Source: Diadophis punctatus similis (taxonomy: Eukaryota > Chordata > Lepidosauria > Squamata > Dipsadidae). Taken from it: 64,000 bases of DNA. The DNA lies in assembly GCA_023053685.1 (NCBI GenBank), contig JALIGW010000059.1:2737501-2801500 (forward strand). The letters are read 5' to 3'. Made by a program: the position numbers and the translations under genes. Position 1 is the first letter of the stretch; the number at the start of each line of letters is the position of its first letter. Below the pieces are notes generated by a model, which made no database searches, was not told the origin of the DNA, and saw nothing but the letters and a program-made list of their open reading frames with translations. Below, in pieces: positions 10,624-21,345 of the stretch.

Positions 10624-12332
10624 GTTGTTAGCCATCAAGACCGCGTTCGAGGCCTGGAGACAGCACCTCGAGGGGGCCCGGCACCAAGTGGAGGTTCGGA
10701 CGGACCACAAAAACCTTGAGTTCCTGCAAACCGCAAGGAAGCTGAATCAACGTTAGATCTGATGGTCCTTTTTCTTCGCCCACTTCAACTTCAGAGTCAC
10801 GTATATCCCGAGTGGGCGTAACCAACAGGCGGATGCCCTATCCCGCAAACCCGAACACGCCCACATCGAGAACCCGCTGCCGCCTCGGACTATTCTGCCC
10901 GTTGAGTCATTCGTGGCTGTCCAGAATCCTGTGGATCTCCGATGACAGATTCGGGAGGTGCAGCAGCAGGACGGATACGTGGTGCAACGTAAGCAGGAGA
11001 TAGGGCCTGAGTCCCCTTGGACTTTTTCAGATGATCTGTTCCACTTCCGGGACAAGCTCTACGTTCCAGCCGGTCCGCTCTGCAGTTTGATTCTAAACCA
11101 GTGTCATAACAACCCTGTGGTGGGACATTTTGGCCTGTTCAAGACCCTGCACCTGGTGTTCCGGACTTTCTGGTGGCCTAGACTCCGGCATGACGTCCAG
11201 TCATATGTGACCTCATGCATCTGTTGTCGTCAGGCCAAGTCAGCCACTGGAGCGCCTCTTGGTCTGCTGCAGCCCCTGCCGACGCCGGAGAGACCCTGGG
11301 GGGCCGTTTCCATGGACTTCCTGATGGACTTGCCACCATCCGCCGGCTTCACGACCGTGTTCATGGTGGTGGACATGCTGACGAAGAGGGCGCACTTCAT
11401 CCCGTCGAGGGTTACCGACAGCTCGCGCCACCGCCCGCATGTTCATCCAGCATGTCTTCCGGTTACACGGCCTGCCGGATAGGGTCATGTCGGACCAAGG
11501 GGCCCAGTTCACCGCCCAATTCTGGAAGGGTCTAATGGTGGCGCTGGAGGTCCAAGTCTTCCTATCCTCAGCGCATCACCCTGAAACCGACGGAGGCACG
11601 GAGGAGGTGATCGGCATCCTCGAGCAGTACCTGCGCTGTTTTGTTAACCAACAGCAGGACAATTGGGCAGAGTACCTCGCAGTGGCCGAGTTCGCCTTTA
11701 ACAACTCCCAACACACCTCCACCCAGATCACTCCTTTCCTTGCCAACTTGTGCTACCATCCTCGATTCTTCCCGCTCACACTCCTTGATTCCCCAGTTCC
11801 TGTGGCGAAGGAGTTCTTGTCCGAGCTCCAGGCCGTTCACCAGTTGGTGAAGCAGTACCTGAACAAGGCCAAGGAAGATTATAAGAGGGTCGTGGACCGC
11901 TCCCGGCGAGCAACACCACCCTTGGCGGTAGGGGATCGAGTCTGGCTTTCCACCAAGCATCTCCCCTCCGACCGACCGGCTCGCAAGCTCGACCATCGAT
12001 TTTTGGGCCCGTTCCCGGTGGAAGCGGTCATCAATCCTGTGGCCTATCGCCTGACCTTGCCTCGCTCGCTCCATGTCCATCCCGTGTTCCACCGATCCCT
12101 CCTTGTTCCAGACCGTCCTGCCTGTCCGCTCCGTCCTCTTGCTCAGCCCCAGCCAGTGCCCAGTGCCCGTGATGACCCACCTGAGTATGAGGTCGCCAGT
12201 ATTCGGGACTCCCGGTGGATGAAGTGCCGGTTCGAGTACCTCATCGAGTGGAAGGGGTATGGGCTGGAAGACTTCACCTGGGAGGATGCGACCTCTGTTC
12301 ACGCTCCTGAAACTGGTCCGTGCCTTCCATGA
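10624..12332 (+). pseudogene. Chromovirus pol, RNase H end, integrase and chromodomain
   Basis: The frame resumes at [18 protein letters not shown] with TDHKNLEFL of RNase H. The integrase follows with its HHCC zinc domain (LNQCHNNPVVGHFG with CICC, about 11090-11230). The catalytic core has MDFLMDLP, SDQGAQFTAQFW and the glutamate in HHPETDGGTE (about 11310-11610). The C-terminus is a chromodomain, EYEVASIRDSRW...YLIEWKGYGLEDFTWE (about 12183-12290), which in chromoviruses binds modified histones to guide integration. Frame changes near 10755, 11420 and elsewhere break the frame; 11439-12332 stays open for 297 codons. Confidence 0.92.
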
Positions 12333-12398
12333 GCAGTTCCCGTCGTGACCGCATCCGAACCATCAGACTCGGGGGAAGGGCCCTGCGGTGAGGGATAG

Positions 12399-13111
12399 TG
12401 TTGTGGCTTGCCCGTGTCCCATGCAGCTGGTCACGGATCCCGAGGCCCGAGAGGCGATTGTGGCGCGATACCATCGGCCCGTGCACCTGGCACCCGAGTC
12501 CAATAGCAAGGAGGTCGGAGAGGACTCGGTGTTAGAGGCTGAAAGTCAACCAGGGCCTTCTGCACTTCCTGAGGTGCAAATGAGTGACTCAGGAGAAGAG
12601 GAGGAGCCTCTTCTTGATGCTAGAGCATGCAGGACTGCTAGCAGGCAAGAGTGGCTACGTAGGAGGAGGTCTCCTCATGAGTAGAGCTGCAGGCTAATTG
12701 GCCACACCCTTAGACTATTTAAGCCTTAGCCACACCAAGCTTCAGCGCTGGAGACAACTTTCGTTGTCTTGCCTTGTTCTTGAAACCTCCCTTGCTCAGC
12801 TTTTGGGATTTCAACCGGCATTTCTTCTCTGCTAATTGAGCTCCGGGCTTTCTGCCAACCTTCGTAAGTTCAAAGTGAACAATATCGGATAGACTAATCT
12901 TGTGGGACTGTTTGCTTTGTTTTGTGCTTGGACTCCAGGCAGTTGTTAAGAAGTAATTAACAGCTGTGGCTCCGAAAAGGACTTATTTTATGATTTAAGG
13001 AACTTTTAAAAGGACACTGCTGCTAAGGAATTATTATTAGTAAAACAACTTGTGTTTGAGAACAGTTTGTGTGTGCGTATTTCTTGGGGGTCTCGATGCT
13101 GGGGCAAAACA
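12399..13111 (+). repeat. 3' LTR of chromovirus
   Basis: A 713-bp LTR starts TGTTGTGGCTTG and ends GGGCAAAACA. It contains TATTTAA (12716-12722) and is the undeleted version of the 5' LTR. The first 290 bp hold an open frame (12388-12684) for an acidic peptide with SDSGEEEEPLLDARA, shared with the 5' LTR. No known domain is recognised in it. Confidence 0.9.
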
Positions 13112-13116
13112 AGTAC

Positions 13117-13128
13117 CAGAACTCAACA
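13117..13128 (+). repeat. End of gypsy element 1 3' LTR (right piece)
   Basis: Twelve bases, CAGAACTCAACA, complete the LTR of element 1 after the chromovirus TSD. The ending resembles CACAACCTAACA of gypsy A. Confidence 0.6.
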
Positions 13129-13134
13129 GTTGTC

Positions 13135-13287
13135 CCAAAAGTGCTTTTTCAAAAGGCAACTGGACTTTTTTTTCCTTGAAGATGTTTCACTTCTCATCCA
13201 AGAAGCTTCTTCAGTTCTGACTGAATGGTGGAGAAACATCTTCAAGGAAAAACAAAGTCCAGTTGCCTTTTGAAAAAGTACTTTTGG
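13135..13287. repeat. Hairpin (fold-back) repeat, copy 1
   Basis: Long inverted repeats face each other. The left arm from 13135 (CCAAAAGTGCTTTTTC...) and the right arm ending at 13287 (...GTACTTTTGG) match over about 54 bp with a few mismatches. An inner short palindrome (CATCCAAGAAGCTTCTT) lies between them. Related arms occur at 16410-16455 and 36870-37198, so this is a dispersed family. It carries no ORF; a non-autonomous fold-back transposon is likely. Confidence 0.75.
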
Positions 13288-14106
13288 ATTGCTAAAGGAA
13301 GTTTCAGTCATAATTAGGCAATGCCTACTGATGGAACAGTTCAGAAAGCAGCTATATTCTTTATCTGTGATCAATAAAGGCTTAACATTGCTCTTTTCCA
13401 AATGTCCATGCAAATATCTTCAAATTTGGAAATCTTCAGTAACTGGAATGGCACTGTGAAACAGCGTCCCCCACCGCAGGCTTTTTAAAAAGTTATTAAA
13501 AGTTATTGCTCGTGTGTTCATTTTTATTTAACTAATACAGGTATTTAGCTATATTAGATTTTTAAATCTCAGAACAATATTTTTAATGATTACATTGCTC
13601 ATCATTGGCCTTTCACTGTAAACAATCCAGCATTCACAACCATCAAGGCATCAATGTTCTACATAAAGAAGATGGTAATATTTTCAGTGGAAAAATAAGG
13701 GGAAATTATTAATTTTTAAATTTTGGACAATGCTGTCTTTTTTCATCTTCCATTTCCTTTTTTCGGTTTCCTTGGTCTTTGTCAAAAATTCTGAACTTAA
13801 GCTAGTTTTTGGAATATTATTCCAAAGGTTTGTATACATTTTCCATCCTACATTAAAATTTGGGTGCAGCCAACCTACAATGATTATTTTGTATTTTAAA
13901 AAGCTAAGTTAGCATGTACAAAACCAGTTAACCAGGTTTTGTACATGCTAAAAGTTTGGAATATGTCCCCTCATTGCTAATGGTCAAAGTTAACCATTGC
14001 TCCTGGATTCCCTAGCTTTATTCCAGAATTAGAGTTGCTGTTCTGCTATGGGTGTTGTGGTTTGGATTCACAGAAATCAGTACAAATTATTTGCAAATGA
14101 TTTAAC
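13288..14106. other. AT-rich non-coding stretch with one perfect short palindrome
   Basis: No gene or known repeat was recognised in these 0.8 kb. At 13909-13925 and 13935-13951 there is a perfect 17-bp inverted repeat (TTAGCATGTACAAAACC) around a 9-base centre, which may be a small hairpin or the remains of a terminal inverted repeat. Confidence 0.5.
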
Positions 14107-14270
<164 letters not shown>

Positions 14271-16365
14271 GCAATTCTTATATGCCACCCTACTCCCTGG
14301 GGACTCAGGGCGGTGTACAACATGTATAAGAACAGCTATAATACAATATAAAAACAACAATAAAATGACAGTTAAAATAATTTTAAAAACCACACAAGCA
14401 ACCGTGTCAATTATCCCGCCTGCAGGAAGAGCCATGTCTTAATGGCTTTCCGGAAGGTCAGCAAGGTGGGGATGGTTCGGATCTCCGGGGGTAGTTGATT
14501 CCAGAGAGCCGGAGCGCCCACAGAGAAGGCTCTCCCCCTAGGACCCACCAACCGACATTGTTTGGTTGAAGGGACCTGGAGGAGGCCGATTCTGTGGGAC
14601 CTAACTGGTCGTAGGGATGTATGAGGTAGGATGCGGTCCCGGAGATAGCCTGGTCCTAAGCCATGTAGGGCTTTAAAGATGATAATCAACACCTTGAATT
14701 GCACCCGGAGACCAATGGGCAACCAGTGCAGCTGGCGGAGTATGGGTGTTACGTGGGTGTATCTAGAGACACCCACCACAGCTCGCGCAGCCGCATTTTG
14801 CACCAATTGCAGTCTCCGAATACTTTTCAAGGGTAGCCCCATGTAGAGCGCGTTACAGTAGTCCAATTGAGAGGTGACAAGGGCATGAATGACCGTGAGT
14901 AAAGCCTCCTTCTCCAAATAAGGTCGCAACTGGTGCACCAGGCGAACCTGTGCAAAGGCACCCCTAGCCACAGCCGTAAGATGTTGGTCTAATTTTAGCT
15001 GTGGATCTAGGAGCACCCCCAGATTGCAAACCTGGTCCAAGGGAGATAATTTATCTCCCCCAAAGACCAAGGAGGGACAGTCGGTATAATCCTTAGGAGG
15101 CAGTATCCAAAGCCACTCAGTCTTGTCAGGGTTGAGCTTGAGCCTGTTCCTTCCCATCCAGATCCTAACATCATCCAGGCAGCGGCACATCACATCCACT
15201 GCCTCCCTGAATTGTGACGGGGTGGAGATGTACAGCTGGGTGTCATCAGCGTACTGTTGAAATCTCACCCCATGTCGACGAATGATCTCCCCCAATGGTT
15301 TCATGTAAATGTTAAACAGGATGGGCGAGAGGACCGAACCCTGAGGGACCCCACAAGTCAGGGGTCTAGGAGACGACCTCTGCCCTCCTGTCAACACCGA
15401 CTGCGACCTATCGGCGAGGTAGGAGGAGAACCACTGTAAAACAGTGCCTCCCACTCCCAGCCCGCCAAGTCGGTGCAGAAGGATACCATGGTCGATGGTA
15501 TCGAAAGCCGCTGAGAGGTCAAGTAGCACCAGGATGGAAGAATAACCACCATCCCGGGCATGCCAGAGATCATCCATCAGGGCGACCAAGGCAGTTTCCA
15601 TGCTGTAGCCGCACCTGAAACCCGATTGAAAGGAATCCAGATAATCAGTTTCCTCCAATAGCCAAAGAAGCTGAAGAGCCACCACCTTCTCAACAACTTT
15701 ACCCAAAAAAGGCAAGTTGGAGACCGGACGAAAGTTCTTCAAGTCCGCTGGGTCCAGGGAAGGCTTCTTAAGGAGGGGTCTCACCACCACAACCTTTAAG
15801 TGCTGCGGTACAGATCCCTCTCTAAAAGAAGCATTGATCACCGCCTGGATCCAGCTACGTGAGACCTCCCTGCTGGCCAAAACCAGCCAGGAGGGACACG
15901 GGTCCAATAAACAGGTGGAAGAGCTCATCGCTCCCACGGCCTTGTCCCTATCATCAGGAGTTACTGGCTCAAACTCGTCCCATAAAACCGGACTAAGACT
16001 CGCCCCTGTCAACTCAACTGGCCCTGTCCAGCCAGAGTCCAGGTTCGACCAGATCTGAGCGACTTTATCCGTCAGAAACTGCAAATTCCTCAGCTCTGCC
16101 CTGCAAGTGTTCCTCGCCACCCCCTTTTGCAAGGAGGTGGCGTGTCACCCTAAACAAGGCAGCTGAGCGAGAGTCTGTGGATGCAATAAGAGTGGAAAAA
16201 TGTAAACGTTTTGCCGCCCCTATCGCCACTAGGTAAGACTTAATAAAAGTTCTTAGTAGTGTTTGGTCAGATTCAGCCTTACTGGCTCTCCAGCGTCGCT
16301 CCAGACGTCTCTTGTGGCGTTTCATCTCCCGGAGCTCCTCGGTAAACCAGACTAATAACTCTCAT
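14271..16365 (-). mobile_element. L2-clade LINE copy c
   Basis: The longest and best-preserved L2 in the window, 5'-truncated, on the minus strand. Its 3' end is at 14271, with the L2 motif TGTACACCGCCCTGAGTCC in reverse complement and the TTTA tail. It reaches further 5' than copies a, b and d, to about 16365, where a hairpin-repeat fragment begins. Confidence 0.88.
14411..16325 (-). pseudogene. L2 LINE ORF2 (RT), nearly open, copy c
   Basis: A 573-codon open frame (16132 down to 14411) holds most of the RT: LLDLSAAFDTIDHGILLHRL, GVPQGSVLSPILFN, the catalytic QQYADDTQLYIS, and the conserved C-terminal region with LDYCNALYMGLPL and ending AIKTWLFLQAG. Upstream, 16325 to about 16090 encodes the preceding MKRHKRRLERRW...EEFA region in another frame. 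The two are separated by what looks like a 2-bp loss near 16085 (AATTTGCAG where copy a has AATTTGTGCAG). The endonuclease domain is missing through 5' truncation. RT residues look intact, but the copy cannot be autonomous. Confidence 0.9.
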
Positions 16366-16374
16366 GAAGCCAAA

Positions 16375-16460
16375 TGTCTATGGAGATTCTCAGTCATCCA
16401 GGTCATGGTTGTCCCAAAAGGTGTTTTTTTTCCAAAGGCAACTGGACCTTTATTCAAATG
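16375..16460. repeat. Hairpin repeat, copy 2 (one arm only)
   Basis: It shares GAGATTCTCAGTCATCCAGG and the following GTTGTCCCAAAAGGTG...CAAAGGCAACTGGAC with the copy at 36834-37198. Only one arm is present. Confidence 0.7.
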
Positions 16461-16653
16461 ATGCTTCCTCTTTAAAATCTTTGCAGAGCACACAGTCATG
16501 AAAAATCGAGTGAGGCTTTATTAATCTAATATGTAAGAATTTTGGCAAAGGTATTATGGGTAATATATGAGAACAGACACAAAACAATTGTATTCTCACC
16601 AGAAATACTTAGCCTCTTAAAATGCAAGTGTAGCATTTCTTGACCTGCTAAAG
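16461..16653. other. Short non-coding stretch
   Basis: AT-rich sequence between a hairpin repeat and a hAT element. No gene or recognisable element was seen. Confidence 0.5.
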
Positions 16654-17640
16654 CAGCGGTTCCCAACCTGGGGGTCGCGACCCCTTTGGGGATCGAACGA
16701 CCATTTCCCAGGGGTCGCCCCGGCATCCTCAGCTCCCCCCCCCCACTGCCACAAGCCTGGCCATGATATTGCGCCCCACAACCCGCGCCCCCACCGCGAC
16801 CCACCCCGCCGCCATCATTTGGGTTCTGTTGTGTCCCAGCACCGCAACCCACAGAAAAACACACACACAACTGTTTGCTACAAAAGGGGTCCTTTTACTA
16901 ATGAAGGTGCTTAGTAAAAGTGCAGGGGTTTAAAGTCCATAAACAAACATAAGGAGAGTCTCGGGGAATAAAGTTCCTTCGTCTCTTCGTGAGTTATTAG
17001 CCAAAGTTCAAATGTCCAAACAAATACCAATTAAAGTCTCTTCTTAACTCTTTCACTCACTCGAGTTGGCTGGCATCCCAGGAATAAGCATTCCAGAAGC
17101 TGCTATTTCCAAACACAGGATTCAAAACAGGAACTCCGATGCAAAAGGACTCTGAAGTGCTCGCAGAACACAGGTGTGTTGCTTCCAGCACCAAGTGCTG
17201 AGTGCACCAGTCTGGGAGCTTTTCAAGCCCCATCGCGAAAGGCGTGCGCGACTTCGGCGGGGCCGGGACAGGCGGCTGCCCGGAGAGAGCCATCCCCTTT
17301 GCAGAGTCTCTCCCGTCTACCTGTTCGGGGCGAAGCTGCGAAGGGGGTGGCTCTCTCCGGGCAGCCGCCTGTCCCGGCCCCGCCGAAGTCGCGCACGCCT
17401 TTCAAGACGGGGCTCGAAAAGCTCCCAGAGGCAACACGCGAAGCGAGCGGAGACCTCGCCCGGATCTGGAGACTTCGCACGGCCGCCGCCGTTTGGGTTC
17501 TTTTACCCTCTGCGCATGCGCAGAACGCTTCGTGCATGCGCAGAGGGTAAAAGAACACAAATGGCGGCGGCGGGGTGGGTCACGGTGGGGGCGCCGGGGC
17601 AGGGCGTGGGTCGCGGCATTAGGAAGGTTGGGAACCACTG
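16654..17640 (-). mobile_element. SPIN-like hAT element with GC-rich palindromic interior
   Basis: The ends are CAGCGGTTCCCAACC (16654-16668) and GGTTGGGAACCACTG (17626-17640), 14 of 15 matching as inverted repeats. Just inside are GGGTCGCGACCCC on the left and CTAATGCCGCGACCC (reverse strand) on the right, both recalled hallmarks of the SPIN hAT family. The flanking 8-mers TGCTAAAG and TGCAAAGG agree at 6 of 8 positions, giving a degraded TSD. The interior contains an inverted repeat of GGCGGGGCCGGGACAGGCGG (about 17256-17275, with its complement about 17369-17388) and a second palindrome of GTTCTTTTACCCTCTGCGCATGCGCAG (about 17498-17556). No transposase is seen. The segment about 16829-17488 looks like a later insertion between repeated TTTGGGTTC. 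Confidence 0.75.
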
Positions 17641-17745
17641 TGCAAAGGAATACCAAGCGGTTTCAATGGATTGAACACTTCTGATTCTTGATTACCGTAT
17701 TTCTACCAGCCACCCTTCCAAGCTCAGCAAAACACTGTTGGAAGA

Positions 17746-17746
<1 letters not shown>

Positions 17747-17777
<31 letters not shown>

Positions 17778-20700
17778 CAAAGTTGGAAGGGACCTTGGAG
17801 GTCTTCTAGTCCAACCCCCTGCTTACGCAGGAAACCCTACACTACTTCAGACAAATGGTTATCCAACATCTTCTTAAAAACTTCCAGTGTTGGAGCATTC
17901 ACAACTTCTGGAGGCAAGCTGTTCCACTGATTAATTGTCCTAACTGTCAGGAAATTTCTCCTTAGTTCTAAGTTACTTCTCTCCTTGTTTAGTTTCCACC
18001 CATTACTTCTTGTTCTACCTTCAGGTGCTTTGGAGAATAGTTTGACTCCCTCTTCTTTGTGGCAACCCCTGAGATATTGGAACACTGCTATCATGTCTCC
18101 CCTGATCCTTCTTTTCATTAAACTAGACATACCCAGTTCCTGCAACCGTTCTTCATATGTTTTAGCCTCCAGTCCCCTAATCATCTTTGTTGCTCTTCTC
18201 TGCACTCTTTCTAGAGTCTCAACATCCTTTTTACATCGTGGCGACCAAAACTGAATGCAGTATTCCAAGTGTGGCCTTACCAAGGCATTATAAAGTGGTA
18301 TTAACATTTCGCGTGATCTTGATTCTATCCCTCTGTTAATGCGGCCTAGAAGTGTGTTGGCTTTTTTGGCAGCTGCTGCACACTGCTGGCTCATATTTAA
18401 ATGGTTGTCCACTAGGACTCCAAGATCCCTCTCACAGTTACTACTGTTGAGCAAGGTACCACATATACTGTACCTGTGCATTTTGTTTTTCTTGCCTAAA
18501 TGTAGAACCTTACTTTTTTCACCATTGAATTTCATTTTGTTTGATAGCGCCCAATGCTCAAGTCTGTCAAGATCCTTCTGTATCTTGAGCCTATCTTCTG
18601 GAGAGTTGGCTATTCCTGCCAGTTTGGTGTCATCTGCAAATTTGATGAGTTCCCCATCTATTCCCTCATCCAAGTCATTGATAAAGATGTTGAAGAGTAC
18701 TGGGCCTAAAACAGAGCCTTGGGGTACTCCACTGCAAACTTCCCTCCATGTAGATGCAGTTCCATTGAGCACTACACGTTGAGTGCGGTTGGTTAGCCAG
18801 TTTTGAATCCATCTGATGGTGTTGCTGTCCATCCCACATTTTTCTACTTTATCTAGAAGTAGGTTATGGTCTACTTTATCAAATGCCTTACTGAAGTCCA
18901 AGTAAACCACATCGACAGCATTCCTCTGGTCCACTAATTTTGTCACTTTGTCAAAGAATGTAATAAGATTAGTCTGGCATGATCTGTTTTTGACAAACCC
19001 ATGTTGGCTTTTGGTTATTACTTTGTTTGCTTCTAGGTGTTCATTGATTCGTTGCTTGATTATCTTTTCCAGAATCTTCCCTGGTATTGAGGTCAGGCTG
19101 ATAGGTCTGTAGTTTCCTGGATCTGTTTTTTTCCCTTTTTTGAAGATGGGAACTACATCAGCTCTTTTCCAGTCCTCTGGCAGTTCCCCGGTGCTCCAGG
19201 ATCTTTGAAAGATATAGTTCAGTGGTTCTGAGATCTCATCTGCCAGTTCCTTCAGAACCTTGGGGTGTAATCCATCTGATCCTGGTGATTTGAATTCGTC
19301 TAGGGTAGACAGGTGTTCCTTTACCATTTTCTTCCCTATTTTAACTTGTGTTCCTAATATGTTTTTTGTGATGCTGTTTTTGATAGGTTGGACTGTTTTT
19401 TCCCTTTGTGTAAAGACAGATGCAAAATACGTGTTAAGTAGCTCTGCTTTCTCCCTGTTGCTTGTCACCTTCTTGCCACTTTCTCCCTGCAATGGACCAA
19501 TTGTTTCCTTGACTTTTTTCTTGTTTTTAATATGTTGGAAGAAGCTTTTTTTGTTACTTTTTACTTTTGTCGCAAGCCTTTGTTCATTGTGAGCCTTAGC
19601 TTTCCTCACTTCATCTTTACAGGCTCCAGCTATTTGCTGGTATTCTACCTTAGTTATTTCCCCTTCTTTCCACTTTTTATACTTGTCCTGTTTGTCTTTC
19701 AATTTGTCAGAGAGTTCTTTATGCAGCCATGCTGGTTTCTTTTGAGACCTATTATTTTTCTTCTTCATTGGTATTGTGCTAGTCTGGGCTTTTATAATCT
19801 CACTTTTCAAAATTTCCCAAGCTTCTTGAGTTGTTTTCCCCTTGAGGATTCTCATCCATGGAATCTTTCCCAAGTTCTAAGTTTATTGAAATTAGCTCTC
19901 TTAAAGTCCAAGACTCTAGTTTGATTTTGTTCTACTGCTTGTGCTTGCATAATGTTGAATTCCAATATTGCATGATCACTTGCCCCCAAGGTTCCTTTAG
20001 CTTCAACACCTTCTATCATTTCATCTCTGTTAGTGAGAATTAAGTCCAATATAACTGATCCCCTTGTTCCCTTCTCTACTTTTTGGGAAACAAAATTGTC
20101 TGCTAGGTTTGTTAGGAACCTGTTGGATCTTCCACTTGGAGCAGAGTTTGTCTCCCAGTTGATGTCAGGGTAGTTAAAATCCCCCATTATTATTGTGATG
20201 TGCTTCCTACATACCTTAGTTAGCTGACTAGCAAAAAGTTCATCTACTTCCTCTGTTTGGTTGGGTGGCCTGTAGTATAGACCTATGGCAATGTCATTTC
20301 GCTCCCCTTTAATATTGACCCAAATGCATTCAAGATGATTTTCATTATTGTTGTGCTCTATTTTTGTAGAGATGTAGTTATTTCTTACGTATATTGCAAC
20401 TCCACCTCCTCTTTTATTTGGTCTGTTTCTTTTAAATAATTTAAATCCCTCTAGCTGTATATTCCATTTGTCAGTTTCATCCCACCAAGTTTCCGTTATG
20501 GCAACTATATCATATCTTCCCTCATTTACTTGAATTTCTAATTCTCCCTGTTTATTCCTCCTACTCTGTGCATTGGTGTATAGACATTTAAGTCCATTTT
20601 GATTGACCCTGTGTTTATTGTCTACATAACCTGTGTTGTGCCTGACTGCCCCTACTTTCTTGCCACCTGTTTGATTAGTGCACATGGTATGGCACTCACT

Positions 20701-20853
20701 ATTAAATGCTTGGCTTTGCTTGACAGCAGAGCTGATAAACTTACCCGCACACACATCTATGTTGTGTACACTGTTAACCCTATTAATTTTAGATTGCTGG
20801 GGACAGAAATGATCTGTATCAATTAATTCTCTGTCCCCGCTGTTCAGTTTAAA
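17747..20853 (-). mobile_element. CR1 LINE copy A, 5'-truncated
   Basis: Antisense CR1. The 3' end is at 17780, with the CR1 signature GGAAGGGACCTTGGAGGTC, preceded by an ATA/ACA tail (17747-17779). It extends back to about 20853, where it loses identity with CR1 copy B precisely around the end of ORF1. It therefore holds ORF2 and the inter-ORF spacer but no ORF1. Confidence 0.92.
17837..20754 (-). pseudogene. CR1 ORF2, endonuclease plus reverse transcriptase, one frameshift (copy A)
   Basis: The N-terminal part (20754-19860) is an APE-type endonuclease: LKCLYTNAQS, AITETWW, GDFNYPDINW and a late GASDHAILEF. The C-terminal part (19873-17837, 678 codons) is the RT: SPGSDGLHPKVLKEL, ADVVPIFKKG, YLDFSKAFDKVDHNLLL, GVPQGSVLGPVLFN, the active site KFADDTKL, and a C-terminal region ending NHLSEVV. 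The two halves are joined out of frame by a 4-bp deletion near 19878 (TTCTAAG here, TTCTCTCTAAG in copy B). Apart from this the protein is nearly identical to copy B, so it is a young but inactive copy. Confidence 0.93.
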
Positions 20854-20968
20854 AAATATCCATCTGGTTCATTCCAACTGGGGAGAAAGACACTGGAAAC
20901 ATGGAGGGTGATTGGAAAGATGGTTTGATAGACAGGACCACATGGGTTTGAAGTCCTGGGCAGTTGAC
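20854..20968. other. Short spacer between CR1 copy A and gypsy A
   Basis: Non-coding. The last five bases (TTGAC) resemble the CTGAC just after the 3' LTR of gypsy A, a TSD with one mismatch. Confidence 0.5.
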
Positions 20969-21248
20969 TGTTGTGTTCTGACTGACCTCGAACTGAACCC
21001 TAAACTTGTTTTGACTAGATGACCTCTGACTGAACTGTAAATTGTTATGTTCTTAGTTGAACTCTACCTGAACTGTTGTTGCCACCCAGGTCATTTGTTT
21101 GAATGCTTATATGCTATTGGTTGTTGTGTCTGACAGCCCTCTATAAGAGAGCTAGCTGTCAGGCCATGTTTTGCTGGTTACTTGAGTGAGCTGAGTAAAA
21201 GAGCTGTTATGAAGTCTGTCTCCTGTGATCTTTGCCCACAACCTAACA
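20969..21248 (+). repeat. 5' LTR of gypsy A
   Basis: Starts TGTTGTGTTCTG and ends CAACCTAACA. It contains CTCTATAAGAG as a TATA-like box (21140-21150). It differs from the 3' LTR at 8 of 280 bases. Confidence 0.93.
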
Positions 21249-21249
21249 G

Positions 21250-21266
21250 TGGCGACGAGGGTTTGG
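21250..21266 (+). promoter_or_regulatory. Primer-binding site of gypsy A
   Basis: TGGCGACGAGGGTTTGG starts one base after the LTR. The TGG matches the CCA end of a tRNA. The same sequence lies next to the 5' LTR of provirus B in reverse complement (about 50795-50810). The tRNA identity was not determined. Confidence 0.65.
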
Positions 21267-21345
21267 GACAAGGAGAACGAAGACCAGCCCTCAAGTGCTG
21301 CAACCAGCCAGGCAGCACTAGCCACGTCTGCCTTCTCTCATCGGG

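Larger units (their letters stand above)
3314..13111 (+). mobile_element. Ty3/gypsy chromovirus provirus with two nested L2 LINEs
   Basis: A complete LTR retrotransposon is bounded by a perfect 5-bp TSD, AGTAC (3309-3313 and 13112-13116). The LTRs are at 3314-3770 and 12399-13111. Between them lie gag, protease, RT, RNase H, integrase and a C-terminal chromodomain in the gypsy order, which marks a chromovirus of the Sushi-like type. Two L2 LINEs interrupt gag (from about 3858) and RNase H (from about 8671). It inserted into the 3' LTR of gypsy element 1. Several stops and frameshifts make it non-functional now. Confidence 0.93.

Noticed and set aside
11568..12302. 244-codon minus-strand ORF over the chromovirus integrase
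   Set aside because: Antisense to a clear integrase and chromodomain frame; no recognisable motif.
17202..17684. Overlapping ORFs of 110-166 codons in the GC-rich SPIN-like interior
   Set aside because: They follow the inverted repeat on both strands, share no known domain and are best explained by GC-rich composition.
17985..20632. Several ORFs of 60-150 codons on the plus strand across CR1 copy A
   Set aside because: They are antisense shadows of the CR1 ORF2 and recur at the same relative positions in CR1 copy B.
21250..21266. Naming the primer tRNA of gypsy A/B
   Set aside because: The TGG start is clear but I could not match the next bases to a tRNA with confidence.
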